A model generated the notes under the pieces. The model ran no database searches. It saw nothing but the letters and a program-made list of their open reading frames with translations, and was not told the origin of the DNA. Shown piece after piece: positions 9,472-20,444 of a stretch of DNA of 64,000 nucleotides. Source of the stretch: Paracoccus albus (GTDB taxonomy: Bacteria; Pseudomonadota; Alphaproteobacteria; Rhodobacterales; Rhodobacteraceae). The first letter of the stretch is position 1. Every line of letters begins with the position of its first letter. The stretch spans positions 1,240,001-1,304,000 of the forward strand of contig NZ_CP115775.1 of NCBI RefSeq assembly GCF_027913035.1. The letters run 5' to 3'. A program made the translations under genes and the position numbers.

Positions 9472-9517
9472 TCTTTGGTGCTGAAATACCTCGGGGGTCC
9501 GGGGGCAGCGCCCCCGG
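9472..9517. repeat. Intergenic repeat element, copy 3
   Basis: The core TCTTTGGTGC-TGAAATACC-TCGGGGG (9472-9497) differs from copy 2 by one base and is followed by the hairpin CCGGGGGC-AGC-GCCCCCGG (9499-9517). It fills the gap between the convergent I78 and uvrB genes and may end transcripts from both sides. Confidence 0.78.
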
Positions 9518-9524
9518 CTGGCAG

Positions 9525-11711
<2,187 letters not shown>

Positions 11712-11782
11712 ACGGATACTCGCGGCAAAAGTTCTGCTTGTGTTCACTTAACAGATCGGCTTCTGCCGCGAAAGTTCAACCC

Positions 11783-12352
11783 CTAAGCAGCGGGCGGGGC
11801 AATAACCGCACAGCCGAGGCGACCGCCGGCTTCACCACTGGGCTGCGACATATAATCATCTTCGCCTTCGTGGATGATAAATGCCGTGCCGTCAGTGTCC
11901 TGCACCAGCTCTGATGTCAGGTTTGGCACGAAATAGGTCAGGGCCAAAGCGCCGCCCTCCGGGACAGTCACGTTCGGCATGTCGCCCGGATGCGGGCCAT
12001 TCGGCGAATTCACGCCATGTTCCATGCCGTCGGCAAGATGGCCGCCCGCGCTTTCAAACGGCGCTTCGCACAGGCCTGTTTCGTGAAAGTGAACTGCATG
12101 ATTTCCCGTGGCAATGCCGGTTAGCGACAGGTTGACTCGTGCCATACCGGATTCCGTAAACGCGACCTCTATCCCGCCGATCTGGTTGCCCTCTGCGTCG
12201 GCGATGGTCGCTGATGTGGCGGGCAGGGCGTCGGATTCGGCTGGCGCTGTGTCATCTGCGGCTGGTGTCTCATCGTCCTGAGCATAGGCGATGCCGGCAC
12301 CAAACAGGGCCGTCGATGTCAGGGCGGCGATAAATTGATTCTGGAAACGCAT
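11783..12352 (-). CDS. sodC: Periplasmic Cu/Zn superoxide dismutase
   Basis: Converts superoxide to peroxide in the periplasm. The 189-residue precursor has a signal peptide (residues 1-25, ending AYA) and an acidic Ala/Pro/Asp linker (about 26-45). The SodC domain keeps all the expected metal ligands: HFH in HAVHFHETG, the bridging His in GGHLADG, zinc ligands in HG and GPHPGDMPN, and the last copper His in FIIHEGEDDY. The disulfide cysteines (GLCEAPF and RLGCAVI) are present. The gene has its own upstream space of about 200 bases, where I see no other gene. Confidence 0.93.
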   Translation of the reverse strand: MRFQNQFIAALTSTALFGAGIAYAQDDETPAADDTAPAESDALPATSATIADAEGNQIGGIEVAFTESGMARVNLSLTGIATGNHAVHFHETGLCEAPFESAGGHLADGMEHGVNSPNGPHPGDMPNVTVPEGGALALTYFVPNLTSELVQDTDGTAFIIHEGEDDYMSQPSGEAGGRLGCAVIAPPAA

Positions 12353-12550
12353 CGTTGAACCTCTTTTCTATATCAAGAACTTGCGGCGTTAGGGCCGTGT
12401 TCGCAGGTTTTCGCACGCTTCAAACCAACGCTGTTCAGATTACGATGTTCCATTAACCTTTGCCGGATTGGCTCTGCGCAGGCCCAAGGGCTTGCGCAAC
12501 AGACGCGAGTATCGGATAAATGCCTCGCTCAAAGTCACAGGAAGCAAGCC

Positions 12551-12862
12551 ATGCGCGTTCGTATCTATCAGCCAGCCCGCAATGCCATGCAGTCCGGCAC
12601 TGCGCGGACGCGGCAATGGGTGCTGGAATTTCCTCATTCGGATGGCCGCGAAATTGATCCGCTGATGGGCTGGACCAGCTCGGACGATACGCAGTCGCAG
12701 GTGCGCCTGCGCTTCGCGACCCGCGCCGAGGCGGAAAGCTATGCGAAAGAGCATCACCTCGACTATGTGGTGAGCGAACCGAAGAAAAGGGCGCAGAACA
12801 TCCGCCCCCGCGGTTACGGCGAAAACTTCGCCAATGATCGCATCATGCCGTGGACACACTGA
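12551..12862 (+). CDS. Complex I accessory subunit, NDUFS4-like (ETC complex I subunit)
   Basis: A 103-residue protein homologous to the mitochondrial 18-kDa subunit NDUFS4, an accessory component of NADH:ubiquinone oxidoreductase found in alphaproteobacteria. Typical features are the N-terminal [13 protein letters not shown], the core WVLEFPHSD and [20 protein letters not shown], and the C-terminal [19 protein letters not shown]. The ATG follows ACAGGAAGCAAGCC. The main nuo operon is not in the window, as is usual for this gene. The stop overlaps the next gene by 13 bases. Confidence 0.93.
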   Translation: MRVRIYQPARNAMQSGTARTRQWVLEFPHSDGREIDPLMGWTSSDDTQSQVRLRFATRAEAESYAKEHHLDYVVSEPKKRAQNIRPRGYGENFANDRIMPWTH

Positions 12863-13323
12863 CGGTCGCGGCCGAAAGCCCGCTTCATCCCGATCTGGAC
12901 CTGCTTTTTTCGCGGCATCACACCCATTGCCATATGGATACCCCGCCAGAGTCGATCCACATGATGGATCGCTCGGCCCTGGTTTCGCCCGAAATCGCTT
13001 TCCTTGTGTTGCGCCATGGTGATCGTCCGGTCGCGATGGGGGCGCTGAAAGATCTGGGCGGTCGTCGTGCAGAACTTAAATCAATGCATGTGCTGGACGA
13101 GATGCGCGGCCTTGGTCTTGCGCGCAGGCTTCTGGACGCGCTGATCGAAGCTGCCCGAGACAGGCAGATGCAAACTGTTTTGCTCGAAACCGGATCGCAG
13201 GACAGTTTTGCTGCGGCGAGGGCGCTTTATCTTCGCGCGGGTTTTGAGGTCTGTGAACCGTTCGGGGATTATCATGTCGATGCGAACAGCGTTTATATGA
13301 AGAAGCGGCTTTCGGGCGTATAA
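12850..13323 (+). CDS. GNAT family N-acetyltransferase
   Basis: A 157-residue acetyltransferase. The acetyl-CoA loop is [22 protein letters not shown] (R/Q-x-x-G-x-G/A form), followed by [23 protein letters not shown], the usual end of the GNAT fold. The N-terminal region ([17 protein letters not shown]) is typical of a group of bacterial GNAT proteins with unknown acceptor. It begins with GTG at 12850 inside the end of the NDUFS4-like gene, which suggests translational coupling. Confidence 0.88.
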   Translation: MDTLTVAAESPLHPDLDLLFSRHHTHCHMDTPPESIHMMDRSALVSPEIAFLVLRHGDRPVAMGALKDLGGRRAELKSMHVLDEMRGLGLARRLLDALIEAARDRQMQTVLLETGSQDSFAAARALYLRAGFEVCEPFGDYHVDANSVYMKKRLSGV

Positions 13324-13568
13324 GTTTTACCTTTCGTTAATTCTCGCGCGATTTATCACAAGCGCAGGAAATGCCTTAAATAGTTACGTTTATAGCCGGC
13401 TCCGATTGGTAATCTTAATAATTATTAACATTGAGGATATTTGAGGTCTCATTCATATTCCGGGCTGTGTCCACTAGCGTCAGATAGTGTCATTGAGACG
13501 CGGCCTCCTTTTCGTGTGCTCTCTCCTGTCTGTCTTATCGGTGCGGCATTCATAAAAGGAGATTTCAA

Positions 13569-16028
13569 TTGGCTACTATCCCAGGCACAGCCAATAGCGA
13601 CACGCTACACGGCACCAATGACGATGACCTGATCACCGGCGCAGAGGGCGCGGATCAGCTTTTTGGCGCAAACTCCCAACATTCGAATCAGCCAAATTCC
13701 GGCGCGGATACGCTTGATGGCGGCGAAGGCAATGACGCACTTTACGGTCAGGACGGCGATGACAGCCTTGTCGGCGGGCTTGGCAAAGATCAGCTTGATG
13801 GTGGCCCCGGCAGTGACTTTCTGGATGGCGGCGAAGGCGATGACTCTTTTCTGATACGCAATACTGACACGGTCGGAACGGATACCATCATCGGCGGCGC
13901 GGGAACCGATAGCCTTGTCTTTCTGAATACGACAGCAAGCTACATTGCCCTTGCCGGCGCGGCTGGTACAGGAAGCGCCTCTGTCACCGGCACAGCGGCA
14001 ACGGCAGATTTCAGTGGGATAGAATATATTTCGACGGCCGATGGCGATGATACAATTGACGCCTCTTCATCGGATGGCGGCATTACCGCGCGGATGTCGG
14101 GTGGCGCCGATCGTTTCATCGGCAGCGCGTTTGGCGATTCGGCACATCTCGGCTTGGGTAACGATTATGCGCAGACCGGCGCGGGCAATGACTCGGTCGA
14201 TGCCGACGCCGGGGACGATACCGTTGATGGTGGCGCAGGCGATGACGTGATCGAACTGAGGGCCGGCAACGATGTCGGTCTCGGCGGGGAGGGCAAGGAC
14301 CTCCTTTCTGGCTGGCAAGGTGATGATACGCTGGACGGTGGTGCCGGAAACGACCGCCTTTTCGGTGACGCTGCAAGCGGAGAGTCGACGATTGTCGGCA
14401 ATGACGTCATAGACGGCGGCGATGGTGACGACATCGCCTGGGGCGGCGCAGGCAATGACACCATCCGCGGCGGCTCTGGCAAGGACGTCCTTAATGGTGA
14501 ATTGGGCGACGACACCATCTATGGCGGTTCGGAAGGCGACACCATTCGCGGTGGCGATGGCAACGACAACATCACCGGCAATACCGGCAGCGACCGTATC
14601 GAAGGCGGCAGTGGGGACGACACGCTGGAGGGTGGCTTTTCGTCATCCAGCACCGAGCCGGAGAATGACACGATCATCGGCGGTGAGGGCAACGATTCCA
14701 TCAACGCCAACGTCGGTGACGATTCCATCACCGGCGATGGCGGGAGGGACTGGATCCAGGCCGGTGAAGGCAATGACACCGCCTATGGCGGCGCGGATAA
14801 CGACTCGCTCTACGGCAATGGCGGCGATGACGCGCTCTATGGTGCTCAGGGCACTGATACGATCGCTGCTGGCCCGGGAAATGACTATGCTTCGGGCGGC
14901 GACGGTGCGGATGTCATCTATGGTGACAACGTTGCCAGTTCATCAGACAGGGTTGGTGATGACACGCTTGATGGTGACGCGGGGGATGACCGTATTTTCG
15001 GTGGCTATGGCCAGGACCTCATTGATGGGGGCGAGGGCAGCGACAGTCTGACCGGTGGTGAAGGTTTCGATACGTTCACTGCCGGAAACGGCGATACGAT
15101 CAGCGATTTCAACACTGCCACCGGTCAGGATTTCGGCGATGAAGACCAGACCAACAACGATTTCGTTGATCTTAGCGAATATTACAACCAGACCAGCCTG
15201 GATTATTATAACTTCGTAGCCGCTCAGACGGGCGAGACGACCTATGGCAATCCGCTGCAGTGGATGAAGGCTGATCAGGCGGATGGCGTTCTCGATGATC
15301 TCGAGAAGATGGATGCGGATGTTGATGGCGACGGGATCAAGGATCCGTTCACCATGACGATCACCAATCCTGACGGCTCTCCTGCCACGCTGACCTATGA
15401 CAACACCAATGTCGTCTGCTTCGGCGCCGACGCGCTGATCCTTACTGATGCGGGTGAGGTGGCGGCTGGCGATCTGGCTGTCGGTGATATGGTGGAAACC
15501 CGCGATGCCGGGCTGCAGGCGATCCGCTGGATCGGCAAGCGCAGGATGGACGCTGCAATCCTGAACGCCAACCCGAACCTTCGCCCGATCCGTATTCGCG
15601 CAGGTGCGCTTGGCGAGGGGCTGCCAGAGGCCGATCTGATCGTCTCGCCCCAGCACCGGATTCTGGTTCGCTCGAAAATCGCGCTGAAAATGTTCGGCGC
15701 GATGGAGGTGCTGGTTGCGGCCAAGCAGCTGTGCCAGATCGAAGGGATCGACGTGGCCCATGATCTGACAGAGGTCACATATGTCCACTTCCTGTTCGAT
15801 GCCCATCAGATCGTGCTGGCCAATGGCGCGGAATCGGAATCGCTGTTCACCGGACGGGAAGCGCTGAAATCAGTCGGCCCAGCCGCCGCGGCAGAGATCT
15901 TCGCGATCTTCCCGGAACTGGCATCGGGCGATCACGTGCCCGTGGCGGCGCGTGAGCTGGCATCGGGCCGCATGGGCCGCAAGCTTGCGGTGCGCCATAT
16001 TCAGAATCGCAAACAGCTTTTGCAGTGA
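13569..16028 (+). CDS. RTX-type calcium-binding protein with C-terminal Hint domain
   Basis: An 819-residue secreted-type protein. Residues about 10-120 and 190-510 hold many GG-x-G-x-D-x-(L/I/F)-x-G nonapeptides that bind calcium and form a beta roll, so type I secretion is expected. No secretion genes lie nearby. About residue 615 begins a Hint (hedgehog/intein) domain: VVCFGADALILTDAGEVAAG, then SPQHRILVRS and a FDAHQIVLANG block. Such RTX-Hint proteins are frequent in Rhodobacterales. The start is TTG at 13569, set by an excellent ribosome site AAAAGGAGATTTCAA. Upstream, 13324-13568 is AT-rich and likely holds the promoter. Confidence 0.9.
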   Translation: MATIPGTANSDTLHGTNDDDLITGAEGADQLFGANSQHSNQPNSGADTLDGGEGNDALYGQDGDDSLVGGLGKDQLDGGPGSDFLDGGEGDDSFLIRNTDTVGTDTIIGGAGTDSLVFLNTTASYIALAGAAGTGSASVTGTAATADFSGIEYISTADGDDTIDASSSDGGITARMSGGADRFIGSAFGDSAHLGLGNDYAQTGAGNDSVDADAGDDTVDGGAGDDVIELRAGNDVGLGGEGKDLLSGWQGDDTLDGGAGNDRLFGDAASGESTIVGNDVIDGGDGDDIAWGGAGNDTIRGGSGKDVLNGELGDDTIYGGSEGDTIRGGDGNDNITGNTGSDRIEGGSGDDTLEGGFSSSSTEPENDTIIGGEGNDSINANVGDDSITGDGGRDWIQAGEGNDTAYGGADNDSLYGNGGDDALYGAQGTDTIAAGPGNDYASGGDGADVIYGDNVASSSDRVGDDTLDGDAGDDRIFGGYGQDLIDGGEGSDSLTGGEGFDTFTAGNGDTISDFNTATGQDFGDEDQTNNDFVDLSEYYNQTSLDYYNFVAAQTGETTYGNPLQWMKADQADGVLDDLEKMDADVDGDGIKDPFTMTITNPDGSPATLTYDNTNVVCFGADALILTDAGEVAAGDLAVGDMVETRDAGLQAIRWIGKRRMDAAILNANPNLRPIRIRAGALGEGLPEADLIVSPQHRILVRSKIALKMFGAMEVLVAAKQLCQIEGIDVAHDLTEVTYVHFLFDAHQIVLANGAESESLFTGREALKSVGPAAAAEIFAIFPELASGDHVPVAARELASGRMGRKLAVRHIQNRKQLLQ

Positions 16029-16049
16029 AGCACTGCATTTAATGAGAAC

Positions 16050-16075
16050 AGGCCGGGATAACCCCGGCCTTTTTC
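16050..16075 (+). terminator. Intrinsic terminator of the RTX gene
   Basis: AGGCCGG (16050-16056) pairs with CCGGCCT (16064-16070), followed by TTTTTC. It lies 21 bases after the RTX stop codon. Confidence 0.88.
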
Positions 16076-16116
16076 GTTGCGCCCCGTTCGGTTTTCGGCC
16101 ATCAAGACCGGCGCGC

Positions 16117-16193
16117 GGGCTCGTAGCTCAACTGGATAGAGCAGGGACCTTCTAAGTCCAAGGTTGAGGGTTCAAGTCCTTCCGGGCCCGCCA
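16117..16193 (+). tRNA. tRNA-Arg (anticodon UCU)
   Basis: A 77-base cloverleaf. The acceptor GGGCTCG pairs with CGGGCCC (one G-U), discriminator G and an encoded CCA at the end. The D arm is GCTC...GAGC. The anticodon loop CTTCTAA gives UCU at positions 34-36. The T arm is GAGGG-TTCAAGT-CCTTC. The first anticodon-stem pair is a G-A mismatch. It decodes AGA and AGG, which are rare codons in this GC-rich genome. Confidence 0.95.
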
Positions 16194-16246
16194 GAATCCC
16201 CACGTCTTGATGTTACGGCAAGTCGGGCCGTCTTGGTTGCCTTCAT

Positions 16247-16807
16247 TCAGCCTGCGAAAGCGACGCCCAGACCCAGCAGCGACAATGCGCCGCCAGCCAA
16301 TTGAAAGCCCCGGCCGTAAATCAGCTTTGCGAGCACAATACCCGCCAGTATGAGCCCTGCGCTGCCGGTGACAAAGCCGGATGCGAAAAGCGCCATTGAT
16401 CCGGCAGGGGCCTCTGACCCATGTGCGAAACCATGCGCCGCGCCGAAGATGATCGCCATTGCGCCAAGCAGAATCGCAGAGGGCCGCAATGCAAGCGCCA
16501 CAGTCACGCCCAGCACGATAACCGACGCGAGGATTACCTGCTCTGTCCCCGGCATCATAGTGCCACCCGCACCCAGCATGGCCCCGCCAAGCATTGCCGC
16601 CAGAAAGCAAAGTGGCACCGCCCAGATGGCGCGGCCCCCGATGCTGCCTGCCAGAAGTCCAAGGGCCAGCATCGCGGCCAGATGATCCGCTCCGGTCAGG
16701 GGGTGCAGCAGGCCAGACTGAAAGTTACTGCCCGCGCCGAGTCCGTGGGCGCTCGCCAGGCCGGGCATGACTGTGGCGACCGCGATAAAGAACAATTGTC
16801 GCTTCAT
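16247..16807 (-). CDS. hupE: HupE/UreJ family permease, probable nickel importer of the Lar cluster
   Basis: A 186-residue membrane protein with an N-terminal signal-like helix (ending LASA, then HGLG) and about six further hydrophobic segments. The motif HPLTGADHLAAM near residue 35 is the H-x5-D-H signature of HupE/UreJ nickel permeases, and AHGFAHGSEAPAG is a second family motif. Its ATG overlaps the TGA of larC by 4 bases, so it is the last gene of the leftward lar operon. No hydrogenase or urease gene lies in the window. I infer that it supplies nickel for the pincer cofactor. Confidence 0.85.
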   Translation of the reverse strand: MKRQLFFIAVATVMPGLASAHGLGAGSNFQSGLLHPLTGADHLAAMLALGLLAGSIGGRAIWAVPLCFLAAMLGGAMLGAGGTMMPGTEQVILASVIVLGVTVALALRPSAILLGAMAIIFGAAHGFAHGSEAPAGSMALFASGFVTGSAGLILAGIVLAKLIYGRGFQLAGGALSLLGLGVAFAG

Positions 16808-18006
16808 GATTTATTCCCTGAATTTGATTGCTGCGTTTGATCTGCTTCCAGGCTTCGGCGCAGCTTTTGGCGTGCGGCGTGGGTTGATGTTCTGGCAAGA
16901 TCGTCGCTTTCAATCTTGCTGGTTACTTCACCACCGGAGCGTGTGACGCGCTTGACGTGAAAATCGTGCTCGCCTGTTCGAACAATACCGGCCTCACGCG
17001 GCAGCAGACGGCGACGCTCCACAGCGATGCGCAAGCCGATGGTCGTGGTTTCGGCAAAGCATTGATCCGCGACCAGACCGACCGCGTAGGGCTGGCAAAG
17101 GACCTCTATTCTGATCGCCATGCGGCCCTTTTTGCCAAAGCACGGAAACTGCAGAACCTCCAAAACTTCGGACCGCGAGCGCAAGTGCTCAAGCCCGACC
17201 GCAAGATCCTCCGGCGTCTGATCGTCGACCTGAAAGGTGATGACGCCGATGCTGTCGTAAGCTGCGGTCTCGACAGGTTCGTGCAGAGTGGCACGCAGCA
17301 TATTCGCGATTTCGGGCATCTGGCGGGTGCCGAAACCATAGCCGATCCCTTGCAGCATCAGCCCATCCGGCAGACGTGGTACCGGCCCCAGATGCGCAAG
17401 GATAGCAGCGCCGGTTGGTGTTACGCGCTCTCCTCCGATGCCGTCGTCCATGACGGCGAACCCCTGCAAAAGCTGTGCTGTCGCCGGCGCGGGCACCGGC
17501 ATGATGCCGTGTTCGGTCTTGATTCGACCCGACCCGATCGGCACAGTGCCGACGCTGGCGCTTGTGATGCGCAGCTGCCCGATCAGCCAGGCGGCAAGCA
17601 GAATATCTGCGATGGAATCCCAGTCCGATATCTCGTGGAAATGCACGCGCTCCAGCGTGACGCCGTGCACCTTCGCCTCTGCCTCGCCAAGACGAAGCAG
17701 GATGTCGCTAGCACGATCGGCAGTCCCCGGATCGGGGGCGGCCTGGTGCAGAAGCGACAGATAGTCGCCATAATGCCGCGGTCCGCGCTCTGTCCCCGGT
17801 AGTGCAAGGCGAAGTTGCCTGCCGCGCAAGCCGTGCGAGCTGTGTTCGGGCACTGTCAGAGAGATGCCGGGGCCGATCTTCGTCGCAAGTGCCGTCGCAC
17901 CCGGTAGCAATTCCGGTGCGCTGTCCAGCAGGGCGGCCACAAACATGTCGCCTGCGATACCACCGACCGGGTCCAGATGCAGGTGCCGTGCTCCCTCAAC
18001 GCTCAT
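16804..18006 (-). CDS. larC: Nickel pincer cofactor biosynthesis protein LarC
   Basis: LarC is the CTP-dependent nickel-inserting cyclometallase that finishes the nickel-pincer nucleotide cofactor. This 400-residue protein begins HLDPVGGIAGDMFVAALLD, the conserved LarC N-terminus, and contains HFHEISDWDSIADI and VPAPATAQLLQG, also typical. The C-terminal part (KKGRMAIRIEVLCQP, TIGLR) corresponds to the LarC2 portion. In Lactiplantibacillus the two parts are joined by a programmed frameshift; here they are one uninterrupted frame. The ATG at 18006 overlaps the end of the dehydrogenase gene by 11 bases. Confidence 0.92.
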   Translation of the reverse strand: MSVEGARHLHLDPVGGIAGDMFVAALLDSAPELLPGATALATKIGPGISLTVPEHSSHGLRGRQLRLALPGTERGPRHYGDYLSLLHQAAPDPGTADRASDILLRLGEAEAKVHGVTLERVHFHEISDWDSIADILLAAWLIGQLRITSASVGTVPIGSGRIKTEHGIMPVPAPATAQLLQGFAVMDDGIGGERVTPTGAAILAHLGPVPRLPDGLMLQGIGYGFGTRQMPEIANMLRATLHEPVETAAYDSIGVITFQVDDQTPEDLAVGLEHLRSRSEVLEVLQFPCFGKKGRMAIRIEVLCQPYAVGLVADQCFAETTTIGLRIAVERRRLLPREAGIVRTGEHDFHVKRVTRSGGEVTSKIESDDLARTSTHAARQKLRRSLEADQTQQSNSGNKS

Positions 18007-18865
18007 CAAGCGATTTCCACATCACGGAACTGTCCTGATCGCCATAGCCCTGCGCGATGGCCTGGCGGTTCATGGCGGCGACGGTGTCACCCAAACTCGT
18101 CGAAACGCCAGCCGAAGCCGCCATCTCCAGCCCAAGTCGCACATCCTTTTCCAGCAGGTTCAGGCTGAAGGTCGGCTTTTCATAATCGTCCTGCGCAATG
18201 CGGCTGCCCAGCTCCTTGAACAGGTTGCTGACCGTGCCTGCCTGACTGGCGGTTATGATCTCATACAGCTTCGCGGGTTCGATCCCCATCCGCGCCGAGG
18301 TCGCCATCATCTCTGCCGTCATGGCGTTGATTGCGCCGAACATCATCTGGTTGAGCAGCTTGACCGTGTGACCGCTGCCCGGTGGCCCCATCGGGAATAC
18401 GGCCCGCGCGTAGGTTTCAAGCACAGGGCGCACCTTTTCCAAAGCGCCTTCACTGGCCCCGCAAGGCAGCGCCCATTTCCCAGCGGCGGACGGCCTGCCC
18501 AGAACCGGCGCGTCTACCCAACCGGCCCCGGCCTCGACAGCTTTTGCAGCCATATCCCGCGCGGTGGCGGGATCTGCCGTCGAGTGATCGACGATCACCA
18601 GGCCGTTCTGATCGGCTGTCAACAGGCCCTCGGGACCAGAGACAACTGATGCAATCTGCGCCGGCCCCGGCAGAAACAGAAGCACCACATCGGCGCCCGC
18701 CGCTGCATCCTTCGGCGTCGGGCAGGGCGCCGCGCCCATCCCGCGGGCCGCATCCATGCTCGCAGGCTGTGGGTCCGATGCCCGCACAATATGCCCGGCC
18801 TCCATGATCCGGCTGCCGGCGACACGGCCCATTGTGCCGAAACCAATGATCGCAACGGTGCTCAT
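17996..18865 (-). CDS. NAD(P)-dependent hydroxyacid dehydrogenase (3-hydroxyisobutyrate dehydrogenase family)
   Basis: A 289-residue beta-hydroxyacid dehydrogenase-type oxidoreductase. The Rossmann motif is IGFGTMG at residues 6-12. The catalytic Lys lies in HTVKLLNQMM, with the following Asn also kept. The usual substrate loop DAPVSGG is changed to DAPVLGRPSAAGKW, which suggests a non-standard substrate. Its ATG overlaps the larA-like TGA by 4 bases, and larC overlaps its end. It is therefore tightly coupled to the nickel enzyme and probably oxidises the product or one stereoisomer of the same hydroxy acid. Confidence 0.88.
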   Translation of the reverse strand: MSTVAIIGFGTMGRVAGSRIMEAGHIVRASDPQPASMDAARGMGAAPCPTPKDAAAGADVVLLFLPGPAQIASVVSGPEGLLTADQNGLVIVDHSTADPATARDMAAKAVEAGAGWVDAPVLGRPSAAGKWALPCGASEGALEKVRPVLETYARAVFPMGPPGSGHTVKLLNQMMFGAINAMTAEMMATSARMGIEPAKLYEIITASQAGTVSNLFKELGSRIAQDDYEKPTFSLNLLEKDVRLGLEMAASAGVSTSLGDTVAAMNRQAIAQGYGDQDSSVMWKSLDER

Positions 18866-20301
18866 GCCGGGCGTTCCCCTTTCAGATGCAGATGCGGCGC
18901 CGCCCCGCCAGAGAAGCATTCCGGCGTACACAGCACTTTGGGGTTCTTCCCGACGTAACGCTGCGCCTCGCGCATGGCGTCGTCAAAGGTTGGAAGCGGC
19001 GTGAAGCCCATCGCCTTGGCGTGCAGGGGTTTTTCGGATCCGACGATAAAGACCCGCTGGCAGCGCTTGTTGGGCACTGCCCCGCCCGACAACATCGACA
19101 TGGCATGAAACGGATGATACGTGAAGTAATTAGAATAACTATATGTATATTCTGGATTAACGGACATTTTCCGTGCCTCTTCCGAGGCAAGGTAATCTTC
19201 CTGACGCGGGTATTTCGTCATCTGCCAAAAGGTCTCCTCGTAAGAGGGGAACCATGACTTATTGAACCACCCATCCAGATTGGCCACGGCTATCAGCACC
19301 GGATCGCGGCGCAACGCATTCCAGCAGCGTGACAGCTGCCCGCCAAGCGCAAGGCTCATCAACACCGGGTTGGATCCCATTCCGGGGCCGTAGTGGAAGT
19401 TGCGCGGGACGCCGACGACAAGAATATCGGCGCGCTCATTGGTCGGCAGTTCAACATTGGTGCGCTGCTTCGCCAGCGGCCAGCACATCCTTTCGACGTA
19501 ATCCAACGATCCAGCATGAACACCCAGCACGTCCGCAAATTGACCGATCACAGCATCCACGGCGAAAAACTTCTTGCCGATCCCGTCTTCCATCGCTTTG
19601 CCGATAGAGGTGAACTGGTCCCGCATCCGGCCCTTGGGTGATGCGCCCAGCCAGTCGTCTCGATGCATGGTCTTTGGCACATGATGCGACGCAATGGATC
19701 GCCAGCCGGTGAAACCCGTGGCGACCATCTTGTGGCCACCGGAATAGCCGCCATAGGGATTGCCCGCACAGTGGCCAATCACGATGGGAATGTCAGCCTC
19801 TGCCATCAGGCGGTTGCATTCGACATGATTGCCCATCTCATCCTTACCAAGCTGCAAAAGCCCGGGATCCTCTGCATCGTGATTGACCAGCCGGTCGGGA
19901 TAGAACTGATCGACGATGTCTGAGCCGAGATATTCGCGCCATTCCTCGACCGTGTTCATCCGGTGCAGGCCCATTGCGCAGATCAGGGTGATGTTTTCCA
20001 GCTTGGCACCGCCCTTCAGCAGTTCCTCCACGACCAGCGGGATCGAGACTTTGCGATGTGCCATTGCGTGGGTTCCGCCTTTGACCCGATCAGGGAAGGC
20101 GATGGCGATTTTCTTGTCGGGACCAGCCAATTCTGACAGCGGAGGGAGTTCGCCGGGTGAGGCAAGGGCCGCGCGTGTCGCCTCGACAGGGTCGATTTTC
20201 GGCGGATCGGTGTAGGTTTTGCCAAAGCGGACAATCGTGGCGCTGTCAGGCAGGGAGACGCTCATCTTGCCATCCCCATAGTCCAGATGAATCTCCTGCA
20301 T
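18862..20301 (-). CDS. Divergent LarA-family (DUF2088) nickel-pincer enzyme
   Basis: A 479-residue member of the lactate racemase superfamily, longer than LarA (about 425). Aligned by eye with Lactiplantibacillus LarA, the cofactor Lys is K191 (SGGHK), the nickel His is H207 and the first catalytic His is H113 (MGLHRMN). The second catalytic His (LarA H174) is N181 in GHCAGNPYGGYSGGHK. The substrate-binding D-x-T-R motif reads PDRVKGG (71-76). These changes argue against plain lactate racemase. The ATG follows GGGAGGGACGG. It is the first gene of a four-gene operon with a dehydrogenase, larC and hupE, and is divergent from a LacI regulator. Confidence 0.85.
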   Translation of the reverse strand: MQEIHLDYGDGKMSVSLPDSATIVRFGKTYTDPPKIDPVEATRAALASPGELPPLSELAGPDKKIAIAFPDRVKGGTHAMAHRKVSIPLVVEELLKGGAKLENITLICAMGLHRMNTVEEWREYLGSDIVDQFYPDRLVNHDAEDPGLLQLGKDEMGNHVECNRLMAEADIPIVIGHCAGNPYGGYSGGHKMVATGFTGWRSIASHHVPKTMHRDDWLGASPKGRMRDQFTSIGKAMEDGIGKKFFAVDAVIGQFADVLGVHAGSLDYVERMCWPLAKQRTNVELPTNERADILVVGVPRNFHYGPGMGSNPVLMSLALGGQLSRCWNALRRDPVLIAVANLDGWFNKSWFPSYEETFWQMTKYPRQEDYLASEEARKMSVNPEYTYSYSNYFTYHPFHAMSMLSGGAVPNKRCQRVFIVGSEKPLHAKAMGFTPLPTFDDAMREAQRYVGKNPKVLCTPECFSGGAAPHLHLKGERPA

Positions 20302-20322
20302 CCGTCCCTCCCATCGGCGCTA

Positions 20323-20341
20323 TACAACTAGTTACATTATA
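20323..20341 (-). promoter_or_regulatory. Operator O1 and -10 box of the larA-like operon
   Basis: TACAACTAGTTACA (20323-20336) is a near-palindrome with the perfect core AACTAGTT. On the minus strand a perfect TATAAT lies at 20341-20336, directly upstream of and touching the palindrome. A repressor bound here would cover the transcription start. It lies 22 bases before the larA-like ATG. No good -35 box at standard spacing was seen. Confidence 0.65.
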
Positions 20342-20444
20342 AGTTGCACGGTTCCGGAACTCTGTCCAGTATAATTCCTACTGCCGATTTTCGTCGAGAT
20401 TAATAATTATCTTGACTCAAGGGTGTCACGACCGCCACCATTAG

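Noticed and set aside
13690..15070. A tandem DNA repeat that could be taken for a CRISPR array or minisatellite
   Set aside because: The repeats are degenerate, in frame, and encode the RTX nonapeptides; spacing and sequence do not fit CRISPR.
18862..20301. Plain lactate racemase as the name for the LarA-like protein
   Set aside because: The H174 position is Asn and the D-x-T-R motif is changed, so the standard activity cannot be assumed.
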